Below are positions 45,847 to 54,934 of a stretch of 64,000 nt of DNA, piece by piece; positions within the stretch are counted from its first letter, which is position 1, and every line of letters starts with the position of its first letter. Origin of the DNA: an uncultured Macellibacteroides sp. (lineage in GTDB: Bacteria; Bacteroidota; Bacteroidia; Bacteroidales; Tannerellaceae). The stretch lies in NCBI RefSeq assembly GCF_963667135.1, contig NZ_OY762974.1, positions 992,001 to 1,056,000 on the forward strand. Reading direction: 5' to 3'. The position numbers and the translations under genes were made by a program. The notes under the pieces were generated by a model that saw only the letters and a list, made by a program, of their open reading frames with translations, searched no databases and was not told where the DNA came from.

Positions 45847-46121
45847 GATTCGCCTCCTTTCTTAAAAAAGTAGCGATACACGATCCAGGCACATATCACG
45901 CTTCCCAAAGTGGCAGCAAGTGAAATAAGAATAGCTTTCCCTCCTATATCCGGCAGACTGGTAACAATCACTTTGTTGCTACCTACCGAAGTACCAAGAA
46001 GGAATAATAACAAAAATATGGTGTAGGAGATAAATCTCCCGGTATAACGTAGTTGCTTTTGGTTTCTTAGCAGATAACCTGCAATGATTCCAAGGAACAT
46101 AATCCCGATAACTGTAAACAT
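45843..46121 (-). CDS. LysO family N-terminal part
   Basis: Membrane protein of 92 aa with three hydrophobic segments, equal to the N-terminal LysO domain (GIIAGYLLRNQKQL, FLLLFLLGTSVGSNKVI). Translationally coupled (ATGA) to the large LysO part. The split form is common in Bacteroidota, so it is not read as a frameshift: the overlap is a proper stop/start. Confidence 0.88.
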   Translation of the reverse strand: MFTVIGIMFLGIIAGYLLRNQKQLRYTGRFISYTIFLLLFLLGTSVGSNKVIVTSLPDIGGKAILISLAATLGSVICAWIVYRYFFKKGGES

Positions 46122-46224
46122 CTTCTCTATAGTTTACAGCAAAGATAACGGAATACCACTTGCACTGCAAATGAATCTCCACAAAAGAATGTATGGGAAA
46201 CAGGAAACACAGAGGTGGCCGGCT

Positions 46225-46608
46225 CTATTCTTTTATACGTGAAAAAGTAACGGGCATTACATCGCCGTTCACTTCGGCCTTACCTGTTAATTTGGCACCC
46301 TCCGGTTGTAAGGTAACAACCACATTAGCTCCTTCAATATAAAGGGTACAGGTATACGTGTTTCCGGTTTGTTTAATTTCATTGATCGCTGTAATGTTTC
46401 CCTGAATATCAAGTTTGGCAGATAATTTACCCGCTTTATTGAGGATGTCAATCTTTCCCTGATTGTATCCGTAGGGAGCCGTTGGCGCTTCGTAATTCCA
46501 CTTTCCGGTAATATCACTCCCTTTTTTCACCTCTTTTTGGGCATAAACACCTGCACTCAAAAGAATACACATCAATGTGCAAATCAGAAATTTAAACTTG
46601 TTTTTCAT
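46225..46608 (-). CDS. Small secreted protein of unknown function
   Basis: Exported protein of 127 aa with signal peptide 1-23 (VYAQ). The mature part looks like a small lipocalin-like beta-sheet: GKWNYEAPTAPYGYNQGKIDI, KLSAKLDIQGN, YTCTLYIEGANVVVTLQPEGAKLTGKAEV. I do not recognise a named family. It lies 18 bp downstream of the DUF4252 gene and may be the fourth gene of the sigma factor operon. Confidence 0.72.
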   Translation of the reverse strand: MKNKFKFLICTLMCILLSAGVYAQKEVKKGSDITGKWNYEAPTAPYGYNQGKIDILNKAGKLSAKLDIQGNITAINEIKQTGNTYTCTLYIEGANVVVTLQPEGAKLTGKAEVNGDVMPVTFSRIKE

Positions 46609-46626
46609 AATTCAGCGATTTAATTG

Positions 46627-47130
46627 TTACTTATCTTTTACTTTGTCGAGCTGTTCCAATTCCTTTACGCCGGTAATGCCGGACAATTTGGACAACTGCT
46701 TCATATCAAGATTTCCTGCAATATTAACAACAACAAAAGAGGTATCATTCTTAACGAACATCACCAGCTCCTTCACCTTGTTTCTGGACCGTTTAACCAT
46801 AAGGCGCATATCCGATGCACCCGGACTACGGATCGACATCATTTCCTCGAAACCTGTCAACGTTTTAAGCGACCACTTTTCGTAAACAGGCTTATTGGAT
46901 GGAGCCGAAACAATTCGGAGTCCATCTATATTGTTAATCAGAGATTCTAAATCAGGATCATCAATCTTCATATCACCCATAAGACCAAACATTTCGGGGG
47001 TAATGTTTACCACCGAGAAATTGCGGTCATTATCAAACTCTTTTAAAAATTTTCCGGCAAACTGTTGGGCCTGCGTTGTCATCGAAGCGGTGCATATCAA
47101 AATAATAGTCAGCAACTTCTTCATAGTCAT
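46627..47130 (-). CDS. DUF4252 family secreted protein
   Basis: Exported protein of 167 aa (signal peptide about 1-21) in the DUF4252 family found beside ECF sigma factors in Bacteroidota. Family pattern: FDNDRNFSVVNITPEMFGLMG near residue 33, and KVKELVMFVKNDTSFVVVNIAGNLDMKQLSKL near the C-terminus. The start codon overlaps the stop of the anti-sigma-like gene (ATGA). Function unknown. Confidence 0.87.
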   Translation of the reverse strand: MTMKKLLTIILICTASMTTQAQQFAGKFLKEFDNDRNFSVVNITPEMFGLMGDMKIDDPDLESLINNIDGLRIVSAPSNKPVYEKWSLKTLTGFEEMMSIRSPGASDMRLMVKRSRNKVKELVMFVKNDTSFVVVNIAGNLDMKQLSKLSGITGVKELEQLDKVKDK

Positions 47131-47633
47131 TCTCCTTGTACTTTTTCAATATTATTGATCATATCAGTGATGGGTGCCGTTTTTTTCATTTCATTATAAA
47201 CCATTTTACGACCCCTTTTTATCTCGGAAGAAACAAAAGAAAGGGATACTTTCGCTGCTTTCAAAGCCTCTTCCGGACTTTGATACGTATCCTGATAAGA
47301 CGGGTCCGACGACCAGTCCGTTTGGTTAAAAACATAAAGCGAAGCTGAAATAAGAAGAGCTGCAGATGCTGCTATTCCAATAAAGTACCTCTTTCCTACA
47401 TGGAAAAGAGTCCGGTGTTTAGGCTTTATCTTATTCAGAATCATCGCATCGAAGCGGTTGTCCAACAAAGTAAGTTCAGCCTCTTCTTTTCCCGTAAACC
47501 AGGCTTTGTAAGCCTGCAACTGGGCTGGCACTTCGTCTGATGCGAAGAACCTCCGTAACTCACGCTCTTCATCAAGCGTGGTTTCACAAAGCCAGTATTT
47601 GTTTAACAACTCATTTATCATTGCGTAATCCAT
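47127..47633 (-). CDS. Probable membrane anti-sigma factor
   Basis: Protein of 168 aa with a cytoplasmic helical N-terminus (LLNKYWLCETTLDEERELRRFF, anti-sigma-like), a single membrane span near 86-107 and a short periplasmic tail. It overlaps the ECF sigma gene by 23 bp and the next gene by 4 bp, so the three are coupled. Role as anti-sigma factor is inferred from order and topology; no zinc-binding motif is visible. Confidence 0.8.
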   Translation of the reverse strand: MDYAMINELLNKYWLCETTLDEERELRRFFASDEVPAQLQAYKAWFTGKEEAELTLLDNRFDAMILNKIKPKHRTLFHVGKRYFIGIAASAALLISASLYVFNQTDWSSDPSYQDTYQSPEEALKAAKVSLSFVSSEIKRGRKMVYNEMKKTAPITDMINNIEKVQGE

Positions 47634-48132
47634 AACTATTTACTTTTTCGAATGCCTGTTTTAAATATTGGCGTATCCTGAACAGGTCTGATTTTACTTT
47701 ACTTTCCGTAATATTGAGTACGCCTGCAATATCAGCATAACTCATTTCCTCTTCTTCCCGCAGCTGGATCATCTTTTGCTGCAGTTCCGGCAGTGTGGCC
47801 ACAAGGCGCCGCACCCATTCTCGCTGATCATTATAAGCCGCTTCACTATAAGGAGTTACATCAGAAGAGACTACCACCTGATCATCGCCAACCTCCTCGT
47901 CAAGGCAACGCCAGTGCCTTATCCGGTCCAATGCCAGATTACGGCTCATCATCATGCAGTAGGCAGGAAGACTGTCAATCGTATCCCAGCTCTCTCGCTG
48001 GCTCCACATCTTAAGCATAACTTCCTGCACGACGTCTTCGGCCTCTTCGGTATTGCCCGTTATACGGAAAGCAACCCGTAGCAGATTATTCTTAAGAGGC
48101 AGTATTTTCGTCGTAAACTCTTCTATTTTCAT
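47611..48132 (-). CDS. ECF RNA polymerase sigma factor
   Basis: Sigma factor of 173 aa. Region 2 has RVAFRITGNTEEAEDVVQEVMLKMW (about 19-43) and region 4 has LREEEEMSYADIAGVLNITESKVKSDLFRIRQYL (about 124-157). It heads the operon sigma, anti-sigma, DUF4252, small secreted protein. Unlike the locus at 33718 it has no FecR or receptor, so the signal is probably an envelope condition. Confidence 0.95.
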   Translation of the reverse strand: MKIEEFTTKILPLKNNLLRVAFRITGNTEEAEDVVQEVMLKMWSQRESWDTIDSLPAYCMMMSRNLALDRIRHWRCLDEEVGDDQVVVSSDVTPYSEAAYNDQREWVRRLVATLPELQQKMIQLREEEEMSYADIAGVLNITESKVKSDLFRIRQYLKQAFEKVNSYGLRNDK

Positions 48133-48272
48133 CTATTTATAGTAAGACGCTAGAGACTTCCGAAAGTTGCAGCATAACGATTCTTTTTAGTAACTTTGTT
48201 GCCGGTTATCAACTTTTTCAGCCATTTCGCACGTTGAAATAATTACTACAAATTTAATATAATATTCAGAAA

Positions 48273-50528
48273 GTGAGAAGAACAATCGCATCTATTATTG
48301 CAATATCGTTTTATCTGTTTGCCGGAAGCCCGAAAACGATGGCTATTCAACATTCGGAAAACAAGATACAGTACGTAGACCCGTTTATCGGCACAGGCTT
48401 TCATGGACATACTTTTCCCGGATCCACCCGCCCGTTCGCCATGGTTCAGCTAAGTCCGGACACCCATATCCTGGGATGGGACGCCAGCAGCGGATACCAT
48501 TACGACGACCGACAACTATTCGCATTTAGTCATACCCACCTTAGCGGAACAGGGATTGGAGACCTTGGAGATGTGGCTCTTCTTCCTTTTTCGGGAGGAG
48601 ATTCCATCAAACCGGTGGCGACTTTTAAGAAAGAATCAGAACAAGCCTCTCCGGGCCTGTATAAAGTTACATTGGATAATTTCGGAGTCGACGTGGCGTT
48701 GACTTCCACCGACCGGGTGGGTTTCCACAAATATACCTACAAAAACAGAGCGGATCGCCGGGTAATGCTCGATCTTGGGCACATCCTTCAACCCAACTGG
48801 GGACATAAGCTGGTATCCAACGATGTGGAGCTTGTAAACGACAAAGAGATCAGAGGAACGTTGCGCACCCAAGGTTGGGCGCACTTTCATGCTGTTTCGT
48901 ACCGAATCCTGTTTTCTGAACCGGCCGAAAGCATCCGTTTATTCAAGGCGGGGAAAGAGGACAATCTTTCTGTTACCGAAGCGTTTACATCGACCGACGA
49001 CCTTAAAATACACTTCCGGTTTCCGGAATCCGACAAACCATTGCTGGTAAAGGTCGCTCTTTCGCCGGTTGATACCGACGGGGCTGTTAAGAATATGGAA
49101 GCAGAATTGCCGGGATGGGATTTCGATGCAACCGTTAATCAGTCGCAGCAAGTATGGAATAAGGCTTTAAACGGCATTGCCATGGAAAGCGCCGATCCAA
49201 AGGTTATGAAAAACTTCTACACCGCCTTGTATCATTCCATGATTGCGCCTTTTGCCTATCAGGATACGGATGGCCGCTACCTTGGTATGGATAAGCAGGT
49301 ACACCATGCCGAAGCCGGCTACACCAATTATAGCGTTTTCTCGCTTTGGGATACATTCCGGGCCTTGCATCCGTTGATGACCATAATCAATCCTCAACTG
49401 GCTGCCGATTGGGGCAAAGTAATGGTTCAGGGGTACAAAGAAGGAGGCATTCTTCCTAAATGGCCGCTTGCTTCCAACTATACCGGTTGCATGGTGGGCT
49501 ACCCAGCCACTTCAATTCTGGCGGACCTTATCTGTAAAGATCTGGCAGAAGGAGATTTAAGCGTCTGGACCGAAGCGGCCACCCGTTCGTCCGTATACAG
49601 GGAAGACCTTGCCAAAAAATTTAAGGGAACACGCGAACTCGATTTAATCACCCGTCACGCTTATTTTAAAGAAAAGCTTGGCTATGTTCCGGCCGACTCG
49701 CTTCCCGAATCTGTTTCATGGGGAGTAGAAATGGCTTACTACGACTGGTGTGTCTCTCAAATTGCTAAAAAGGCAGGCAAAACGGATGTAGCAGACAGCT
49801 ATGCTAAAAAAGGATCATTCTACAAACGTTACCTCGATCCGGAAACTAAAATGATGCGTGGTGTAATGGCCGACGGCTCCTTCCGCACGCCCTTCAATCC
49901 ACGCTATTCGGCACACATGAAAAGCGATTACACCGAGGGCAATGCCTTTCAGTGGAGCTTTTTCGTTCCCCACGACATGGATAACTTTATCACGGCTATC
50001 GGTGGAAAGAAAGAATTCGAAGCCCGCCTCGACACCTTGTTTACCACCTCATCTCAGGTAGACGGAGCCGAAGCTTCCGGCGATATTACGGGATTGATAG
50101 GTCAGTATGCCCACGGGAACGAGCCCAGCCACCACATGGCCTATCTGTATAACTGGACTTCTTCGCCCTACAAAGGACAAGATCGGCTGGATTATATCAT
50201 GCAAAACTTCTACACCAACGAGCCAGACGGGATTATTGGTAACGAAGACTGCGGACAAATGTCGGCCTGGTACGTACTCAGCGCATTAGGTATCTATCAG
50301 GTATGTCCGGGAGACCCTGTGTATTCGCTTGGGCGCCCAATGATCGATCGCGCTGAAATACCTGTAAAAGGAGGAACTTTCAAAATAATTGCGATTAACA
50401 ATAGCCCGGCAAACAAGTACGTAAAAGAGGTAAGACTGAACGGAAAGAAGCTGAAAAAGCCCTTTATAACCTACCAGGATATAGTAAAAGGCGGCGTGCT
50501 GGAATTCAAGATGACAAATAAATTATAA
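48273..50528 (+). CDS. GH92 family alpha-mannosidase
   Basis: Exported glycoside hydrolase of 751 aa, calcium-dependent exo-alpha-mannosidase family acting on N-glycan mannose or yeast mannan. The start is GTG at 48273, giving a signal peptide (about 1-24). Signatures: YVDPFIGTGFHGHTFPGSTRPF near the start, WDTFRALHPL near residue 360, GNEPSHHMAYLYNW with the catalytic acid Glu near residue 612, and GNEDCGQMSAWYVLSALG. No other mannan genes are adjacent. Confidence 0.95.
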   Translation: MRRTIASIIAISFYLFAGSPKTMAIQHSENKIQYVDPFIGTGFHGHTFPGSTRPFAMVQLSPDTHILGWDASSGYHYDDRQLFAFSHTHLSGTGIGDLGDVALLPFSGGDSIKPVATFKKESEQASPGLYKVTLDNFGVDVALTSTDRVGFHKYTYKNRADRRVMLDLGHILQPNWGHKLVSNDVELVNDKEIRGTLRTQGWAHFHAVSYRILFSEPAESIRLFKAGKEDNLSVTEAFTSTDDLKIHFRFPESDKPLLVKVALSPVDTDGAVKNMEAELPGWDFDATVNQSQQVWNKALNGIAMESADPKVMKNFYTALYHSMIAPFAYQDTDGRYLGMDKQVHHAEAGYTNYSVFSLWDTFRALHPLMTIINPQLAADWGKVMVQGYKEGGILPKWPLASNYTGCMVGYPATSILADLICKDLAEGDLSVWTEAATRSSVYREDLAKKFKGTRELDLITRHAYFKEKLGYVPADSLPESVSWGVEMAYYDWCVSQIAKKAGKTDVADSYAKKGSFYKRYLDPETKMMRGVMADGSFRTPFNPRYSAHMKSDYTEGNAFQWSFFVPHDMDNFITAIGGKKEFEARLDTLFTTSSQVDGAEASGDITGLIGQYAHGNEPSHHMAYLYNWTSSPYKGQDRLDYIMQNFYTNEPDGIIGNEDCGQMSAWYVLSALGIYQVCPGDPVYSLGRPMIDRAEIPVKGGTFKIIAINNSPANKYVKEVRLNGKKLKKPFITYQDIVKGGVLEFKMTNKL

Positions 50529-50598
50529 GAATGGGGCTTTGATGTATTGAATAATAAGAAAAAACGTATATTTGCCTCAGTAAATTAAATCAATTCAT

Positions 50599-50919
50599 AT
50601 GTTACTTACCACTACAAACACCATTGAAGGGAAACAAATTACCCAGTATTACGGGATTGTTTCCGGCGAAACCATTATCGGGGCAAATATGTTCAAAGAC
50701 TTCTTTGCCGGCATACGAGATATCGTTGGCGGACGCGCAGGATCGTACGAAAGCGTACTTCGCGAGGCCAAAGAGATAGCCATGAGAGAAATGAGCGACC
50801 AGGCCAAGAGTCTTGGTGCAAACGCTGTGATTGGCATCGATCTCGATTACGAAACAGTTGGAGCAAACGGAAGTATGCTGATGGTAACAGCCGCCGGAAC
50901 TGCGGTTCGATATCTCTGA
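50599..50919 (+). CDS. YbjQ family (UPF0145) protein
   Basis: Small cytoplasmic protein of 106 aa in the YbjQ/putative heavy-metal-binding family; members form pentamers. Typical blocks: [37 protein letters not shown] and [24 protein letters not shown] box lies near 50565. The gene originally faced a convergent pirin gene; only the pirin end now remains beside it. Confidence 0.93.
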   Translation: MLLTTTNTIEGKQITQYYGIVSGETIIGANMFKDFFAGIRDIVGGRAGSYESVLREAKEIAMREMSDQAKSLGANAVIGIDLDYETVGANGSMLMVTAAGTAVRYL

Positions 50920-50941
50920 GGCATTCAATCCCATATAAAAC

Positions 50942-50982
50942 AAAAGGGAGTATCTGAAAATTCAGGTACTCCCTTTTTAGTA
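50942..50982. terminator. Terminator between ybjQ and pirin remnant
   Basis: A long stem pairs AAAAGGGAGTATCTGA (50942-50957) with 50962-50977 (one mismatch) and ends in a T-run. It lies between two convergent gene ends and probably served both ybjQ and the original pirin gene. Confidence 0.8.
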
Positions 50983-51008
50983 TGTAAAATCCAATCGGAT
51001 CAGGAAAT

Positions 51009-51168
51009 AGAAAAGGAACAATCAATTTATCATAGGCACTTCCATCAACAATAACTTTGCATCCTGTGTCGCTTTAATGGTTACCTTATCCGTCTCCCAT
51101 ATTCCGTATCCGTCCCTTTTGTCGAGAAGCTGACCATCCACATCGGCCTGCCCTTCCAACACAAAGAT
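51009..51168. repeat. Left copy of 160-bp direct repeat (pirin 3' end)
   Basis: 158 of 160 bases are identical to 63392-63551; similarity stops sharply at both sides. The two copies flank about 12.2 kb of AT-richer DNA. Confidence 0.92.
51022..51168 (-). pseudogene. Remnant of pirin gene (last 48 codons)
   Basis: The minus strand encodes the last 48 residues of the pirin protein found complete at the right end of the window, ending MEVPMIN then stop (MEVPMTN in the other copy). Upstream of 51168 the sequence is unrelated, so this piece has no start and is not a working gene. Confidence 0.88.
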
Positions 51169-51203
51169 AATAAAGATCGGGCAATTCGGCTAACGAATTA
51201 AGG

Positions 51204-52865
51204 TTATATAAATAACAAGATAAATAACTGCGCTAAAAGTATCCTCAAGAACATTGTTAACGGATATACTGTAGCGTAAGCAGTTGCCTGCGCCTGACCA
51301 GGAGTAATACTATTTGCAAATTCTAATGCCGGAGGATCTGTCATCGCCCCTGAAATACAACCGCATATTTTCAAATAATTCAGGTTAAGCAATCTGGCAA
51401 TAATACCAACACACATAATGGGTATTAACGTAATTGCAACGCCATATAACATCCATTGCCATCCTCCATTTTGAATTGTTTCGACAAACTTTTCTCCTGA
51501 TAACAACCCAACACAGGAAAGGAACAAAATAATCCCCATTTCACGCATAAAAAGATTGGCTCCGGGCGTCATATAAAAATTTAATTTACCAATACGCCCT
51601 TTGTATCCTAACAATATTGAAATTAAAAGAGGCCCCCCCGCTAAGCCTAGTTTTGCTGGAGCGGGAATACCAGGGATAAATATTGGTATACTTCCAAGAA
51701 TAATTCCTGTAAAAATACCAAGGAATATTGAAATAATATTAGGTTTAGCTAATTCGTTAACAGAGTCTCCAAGCTCTTTTTTAATATCGTTTAACGATTC
51801 TTTTCTTCCTACAATTCGAATTGTATCACCTAACTCCAACGTCGTATCCAGTGTTGGTAAAATTTTCATTCCCGAACGGAAAATGCGGGTTACGTTGGCA
51901 GGATAACGACGATAAATCCCTATTTGTTCAATAGTTTTGCCAGCTAACTTTTTATTTGTCAATAATATATTTATTATACTTAACGGACCCGAAAGGTCGT
52001 CTCTATTATTTACTATTTCGACTTCACCAATTTTAACCTGCAGACTTTCAATCCTATTTTGAGCTGAAACTCCACATATGACATCTCCCGGCTGAATAAT
52101 TTCTTTATCAGTTGCCAGAATTGACTCCCCGCTTCTTAGGATTCGCGAAATTGCAAGATCTTTGTCCATTATATGCTTAACATAATCAACATCTTTTCCA
52201 AACAAGTTCGGATTAATCACCTTAATATCGACACTTTGCAATTTTGTTTCGGTACTTCCGAGCGCTTCGGTATAACGTTTAACCTCATCACTTATACTAA
52301 TTCTAAAAAATAAGCGGATAAGTATCATCGTAATAATAATTCCTAACACGCCAAAAGGATAGGCTAAAGCGTAGGCCATCGCTGTCTCTGTGGTTGCCGA
52401 CAATGCCCCGCCTTGCTCGGAGAAAACTTGTTGAGCAGCTCCAAGGCTAGGAGTATTGGTGACTGCCCCGCTTAAAATTCCAATAATTACAGCAGGAGAC
52501 AAATCAGTAAGATAATAAATAAGGCAGGCTATTCCAAATCCGCCGAGTACAATACCAATAGCTAAAATATTTAAAAGTAGTCCGTCTTTCTTAAATGAAG
52601 AAAAAAAGCGAGGTCCCATCGTAAGGCCTATGCTGTAAACAAATAATATCAGTCCAAAATCGCGAACAAAATGCAATATATGTTCATCAACAGGCGCTCC
52701 AAAATGAGCAATAAGAATCCCGCTGAACAATACCCCGGCTACACCTAATTTAATATTTTTGACTTCTAATTTTCCTAACATTACTCCTAAAAATGCCGTC
52801 AAGCACAAATACACTAATGTTGAAGCAATGCCTTGCATTGTAAAAAGATTCTGTATTAAGTTCAT
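51204..52865 (-). CDS. AspT/YidE-type transporter with two TrkA_C domains
   Basis: Inner membrane transporter of 553 aa in the aspartate-alanine exchanger family. Two homologous membrane halves (about 10-185 and 375-553, each with a GxxSGAxTNTP/SGAMTDPPAL-like signature) flank two soluble RCK_C/TrkA_C domains (about 200-370; IIQPGDVICGV and LELGDTIRIVG). It is the last gene downstream of the carboxylase operon, 12 bp after it. Members exchange dicarboxylates or amino acids, so export or uptake of a carboxylated product such as succinate is possible but unproven. Confidence 0.9.
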   Translation of the reverse strand: MNLIQNLFTMQGIASTLVYLCLTAFLGVMLGKLEVKNIKLGVAGVLFSGILIAHFGAPVDEHILHFVRDFGLILFVYSIGLTMGPRFFSSFKKDGLLLNILAIGIVLGGFGIACLIYYLTDLSPAVIIGILSGAVTNTPSLGAAQQVFSEQGGALSATTETAMAYALAYPFGVLGIIITMILIRLFFRISISDEVKRYTEALGSTETKLQSVDIKVINPNLFGKDVDYVKHIMDKDLAISRILRSGESILATDKEIIQPGDVICGVSAQNRIESLQVKIGEVEIVNNRDDLSGPLSIINILLTNKKLAGKTIEQIGIYRRYPANVTRIFRSGMKILPTLDTTLELGDTIRIVGRKESLNDIKKELGDSVNELAKPNIISIFLGIFTGIILGSIPIFIPGIPAPAKLGLAGGPLLISILLGYKGRIGKLNFYMTPGANLFMREMGIILFLSCVGLLSGEKFVETIQNGGWQWMLYGVAITLIPIMCVGIIARLLNLNYLKICGCISGAMTDPPALEFANSITPGQAQATAYATVYPLTMFLRILLAQLFILLFI

Positions 52866-52877
52866 ATTTGAATGTAT

Positions 52878-54410
52878 TTATAATGGAATATTTCCATGTT
52901 TTTTGGGAGGATTCGTTTTTATTTTATTCTTGGCCATTTCCAAAGCTTGTATTAGTTTTATACGGGTCTGTTTTGGTAAAATAACTTCGTCAATGTATCC
53001 TAATTCGGCTCCTCTGTAGGGATTGGCAAATTTTTCCCGATACGCTTCTATTGCTTTTTGCTTTGTCGCCCCATCTTCCTTACGATAGAGAATATTTACA
53101 GCTCCCTCGGCACCCATAACTGCCAGTTCAGCAGTAGGATAGGCAAAATTAATATCGCTCCCGGTCTCCTTACTTGACATAACAATATAGGCTCCTCCAT
53201 ATGCTTTTCGGGTAATCAGCGTCACTTTAGGAACTGTTGCTTCGGCATAAGCATAAACGATTTTTGCTCCGTGCCGGATTATTCCATTATGCTCCTGTAC
53301 TGTTCCTGGAAGAAAACCCGGAACATCTTCAAATGTTACGATTGGAATATTAAAACAATCGCAAAAACGAATAAAACGGGCTATTTTATCTGAAGCATCA
53401 ATATCTAATACGCCGGCTAAGTAAGCTGGCTGATTAGCCACAACGCCAATTGCTTCTCCATTTAGTCGACCAAATCCTGTGATTGCATTTCTGGCAAAAT
53501 GAGACATCACTTCAAAAAAGTAATGTTCATCCATAACGGGTTCAATAATATCTTTCATATCGTAAGGCACATTGGGATCCACTGGAACGATACTCTGCAA
53601 AGAGTCTATCTCCCGACTTCCGTCGTCTGTACATATAGCCAAAGGCGCATCTTCCATATTGTTGGAAGGAAGGAAACTTAATAGTTCACGAATACCCATC
53701 AAAACCTCCTCTTCTGTATTGCTAATAAAGTGTGTTACCCCACTTTTACTGCTATGTGTACGAGCTCCGCCAAGTTCTTCCTTACTTACGTCTTCATGAG
53801 TAACCGTTTTTACAACATCTGGCCCTGTCACAAACATATAACTACCTTTATCAACCATAAAAATAAAATCGGTTAATGCTGGAGAATAACAGGCTCCTCC
53901 TGCACATGGGCCTAAAATAGCAGATATCTGGGGAATAACCCCCGACGCCATCGTGTTTTGATAGAAAATAGAGGCGTAACCCGAAAGACTCTCAACACCT
54001 TCCTGTATACGAGCCCCGCCCGAATCATTCAGTGCAATAATAGGAGCCCCGTTTTTTAGAGCCAATTCTTGAACTTTCACTATTTTCCTGGCATTTATAG
54101 CACCCAATGTGCCCCCATAAACCGTAAAGTCGTACGCATACACGAATACCTTCCGACCATCTATTTTCCCATATCCTGAAACGATCCCATCACCCGGAAT
54201 ATGAGTTCTGTCCATTCCAAAATTTAAACAATGGTGTACCATTAGTTTATCTAACTCTACAAACGAACCTTTATCCAACAATGTATTAATGCGTTCGCGT
54301 GCTGTCATTTTTCCAGATTCATGCTGTTTAGCAATTTTATCAGCACCACCGCCTAACTCAGATGAATTATTTTTTTCTTCAAAAAGCTTATATTGTTCTT
54401 CTCTTTTCAT
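52878..54410 (-). CDS. Acyl-CoA carboxylase carboxyltransferase subunit (propionyl-CoA carboxylase beta/MmdA family)
   Basis: Transfers the carboxyl group from carboxybiotin to an acyl-CoA, or the reverse. The 510-aa protein has two crotonase-fold halves: ALNDSGGARIQEGVESLSGYASI near residue 128 and AYGGAYIVMSSKETGSDINFAYPTAELAVMG near residue 420. It is 3 bp downstream of the biotin carrier gene, with biotin carboxylase further upstream, so a complete ATP-dependent carboxylase is encoded. Propionyl-CoA is the likeliest substrate by family. The sodium-pump subunits of methylmalonyl-CoA decarboxylase are not here. Confidence 0.93.
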   Translation of the reverse strand: MKREEQYKLFEEKNNSSELGGGADKIAKQHESGKMTARERINTLLDKGSFVELDKLMVHHCLNFGMDRTHIPGDGIVSGYGKIDGRKVFVYAYDFTVYGGTLGAINARKIVKVQELALKNGAPIIALNDSGGARIQEGVESLSGYASIFYQNTMASGVIPQISAILGPCAGGACYSPALTDFIFMVDKGSYMFVTGPDVVKTVTHEDVSKEELGGARTHSSKSGVTHFISNTEEEVLMGIRELLSFLPSNNMEDAPLAICTDDGSREIDSLQSIVPVDPNVPYDMKDIIEPVMDEHYFFEVMSHFARNAITGFGRLNGEAIGVVANQPAYLAGVLDIDASDKIARFIRFCDCFNIPIVTFEDVPGFLPGTVQEHNGIIRHGAKIVYAYAEATVPKVTLITRKAYGGAYIVMSSKETGSDINFAYPTAELAVMGAEGAVNILYRKEDGATKQKAIEAYREKFANPYRGAELGYIDEVILPKQTRIKLIQALEMAKNKIKTNPPKKHGNIPL

Positions 54411-54413
54411 AAC

Positions 54414-54932
54414 CTATATTTTCTGTTCAATTAATTCCAGCCGTATCAGCAACTGATCTGTCTGTATTGTATCTCCTTCTGTAACAAGTATTTCTTTTAC
54501 TACGCAATCTGAGGAAACTTTATAATTATTTTGCATTTTCATTGCTTCAATCACGACTACAGTATCGTTTGTCGACAAGCAATCCCCAACCTTAACGGGA
54601 ATTTGTATAATCTTCCCCGGCATTGGCGAAATAATTATATTATCCTGACTTTCAGCCCTTCCTCTTTTCATTCGGAGGTATTTAGCTTTGGAATCTATTA
54701 TGCTAATAGTATGCGACGAGAAACGGGTGTTAACCTTATATTCTTTTCCGTTACCTGAACGGCTAAGCTCTGCATTGTAAGACTTGCCATTTTGAAGAAT
54801 TGAATATACCCCATCTTCAAGCATAGCAATATCGACTTCGTATACTTCTCCATCTATCTGCAAGCAAACCAAATTATCCTCTTTACTCAGCAGCTCAATT
54901 TCTGCAACTCTGTTTCCAATATGTATTTCCAT
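54414..54932 (-). CDS. Biotin carboxyl carrier protein subunit
   Basis: Carries biotin between the carboxylase and transferase subunits. The ATG at 54932 (MEIHIGN) is 2 bp past the upstream stop and is preferred to a longer overlapping frame. In this form it is 172 aa. The C-terminal biotinyl domain (about 100-170) has PMPGKI and the biotin Lys132 in EAMKM. The N-terminal 90 residues resemble the BT domain linking carrier and carboxylase in acyl-CoA carboxylases, supporting a propionyl/acyl-CoA type enzyme. Confidence 0.93.
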   Translation of the reverse strand: MEIHIGNRVAEIELLSKEDNLVCLQIDGEVYEVDIAMLEDGVYSILQNGKSYNAELSRSGNGKEYKVNTRFSSHTISIIDSKAKYLRMKRGRAESQDNIIISPMPGKIIQIPVKVGDCLSTNDTVVVIEAMKMQNNYKVSSDCVVKEILVTEGDTIQTDQLLIRLELIEQKI

Positions 54933-54934
54933 CT

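Noticed and set aside
46625-47158. Plus-strand frames of about 100 codons opposite DUF4252
   Set aside because: They overlap each other and the well-supported DUF4252 gene, and have no ribosome-binding or family signal.
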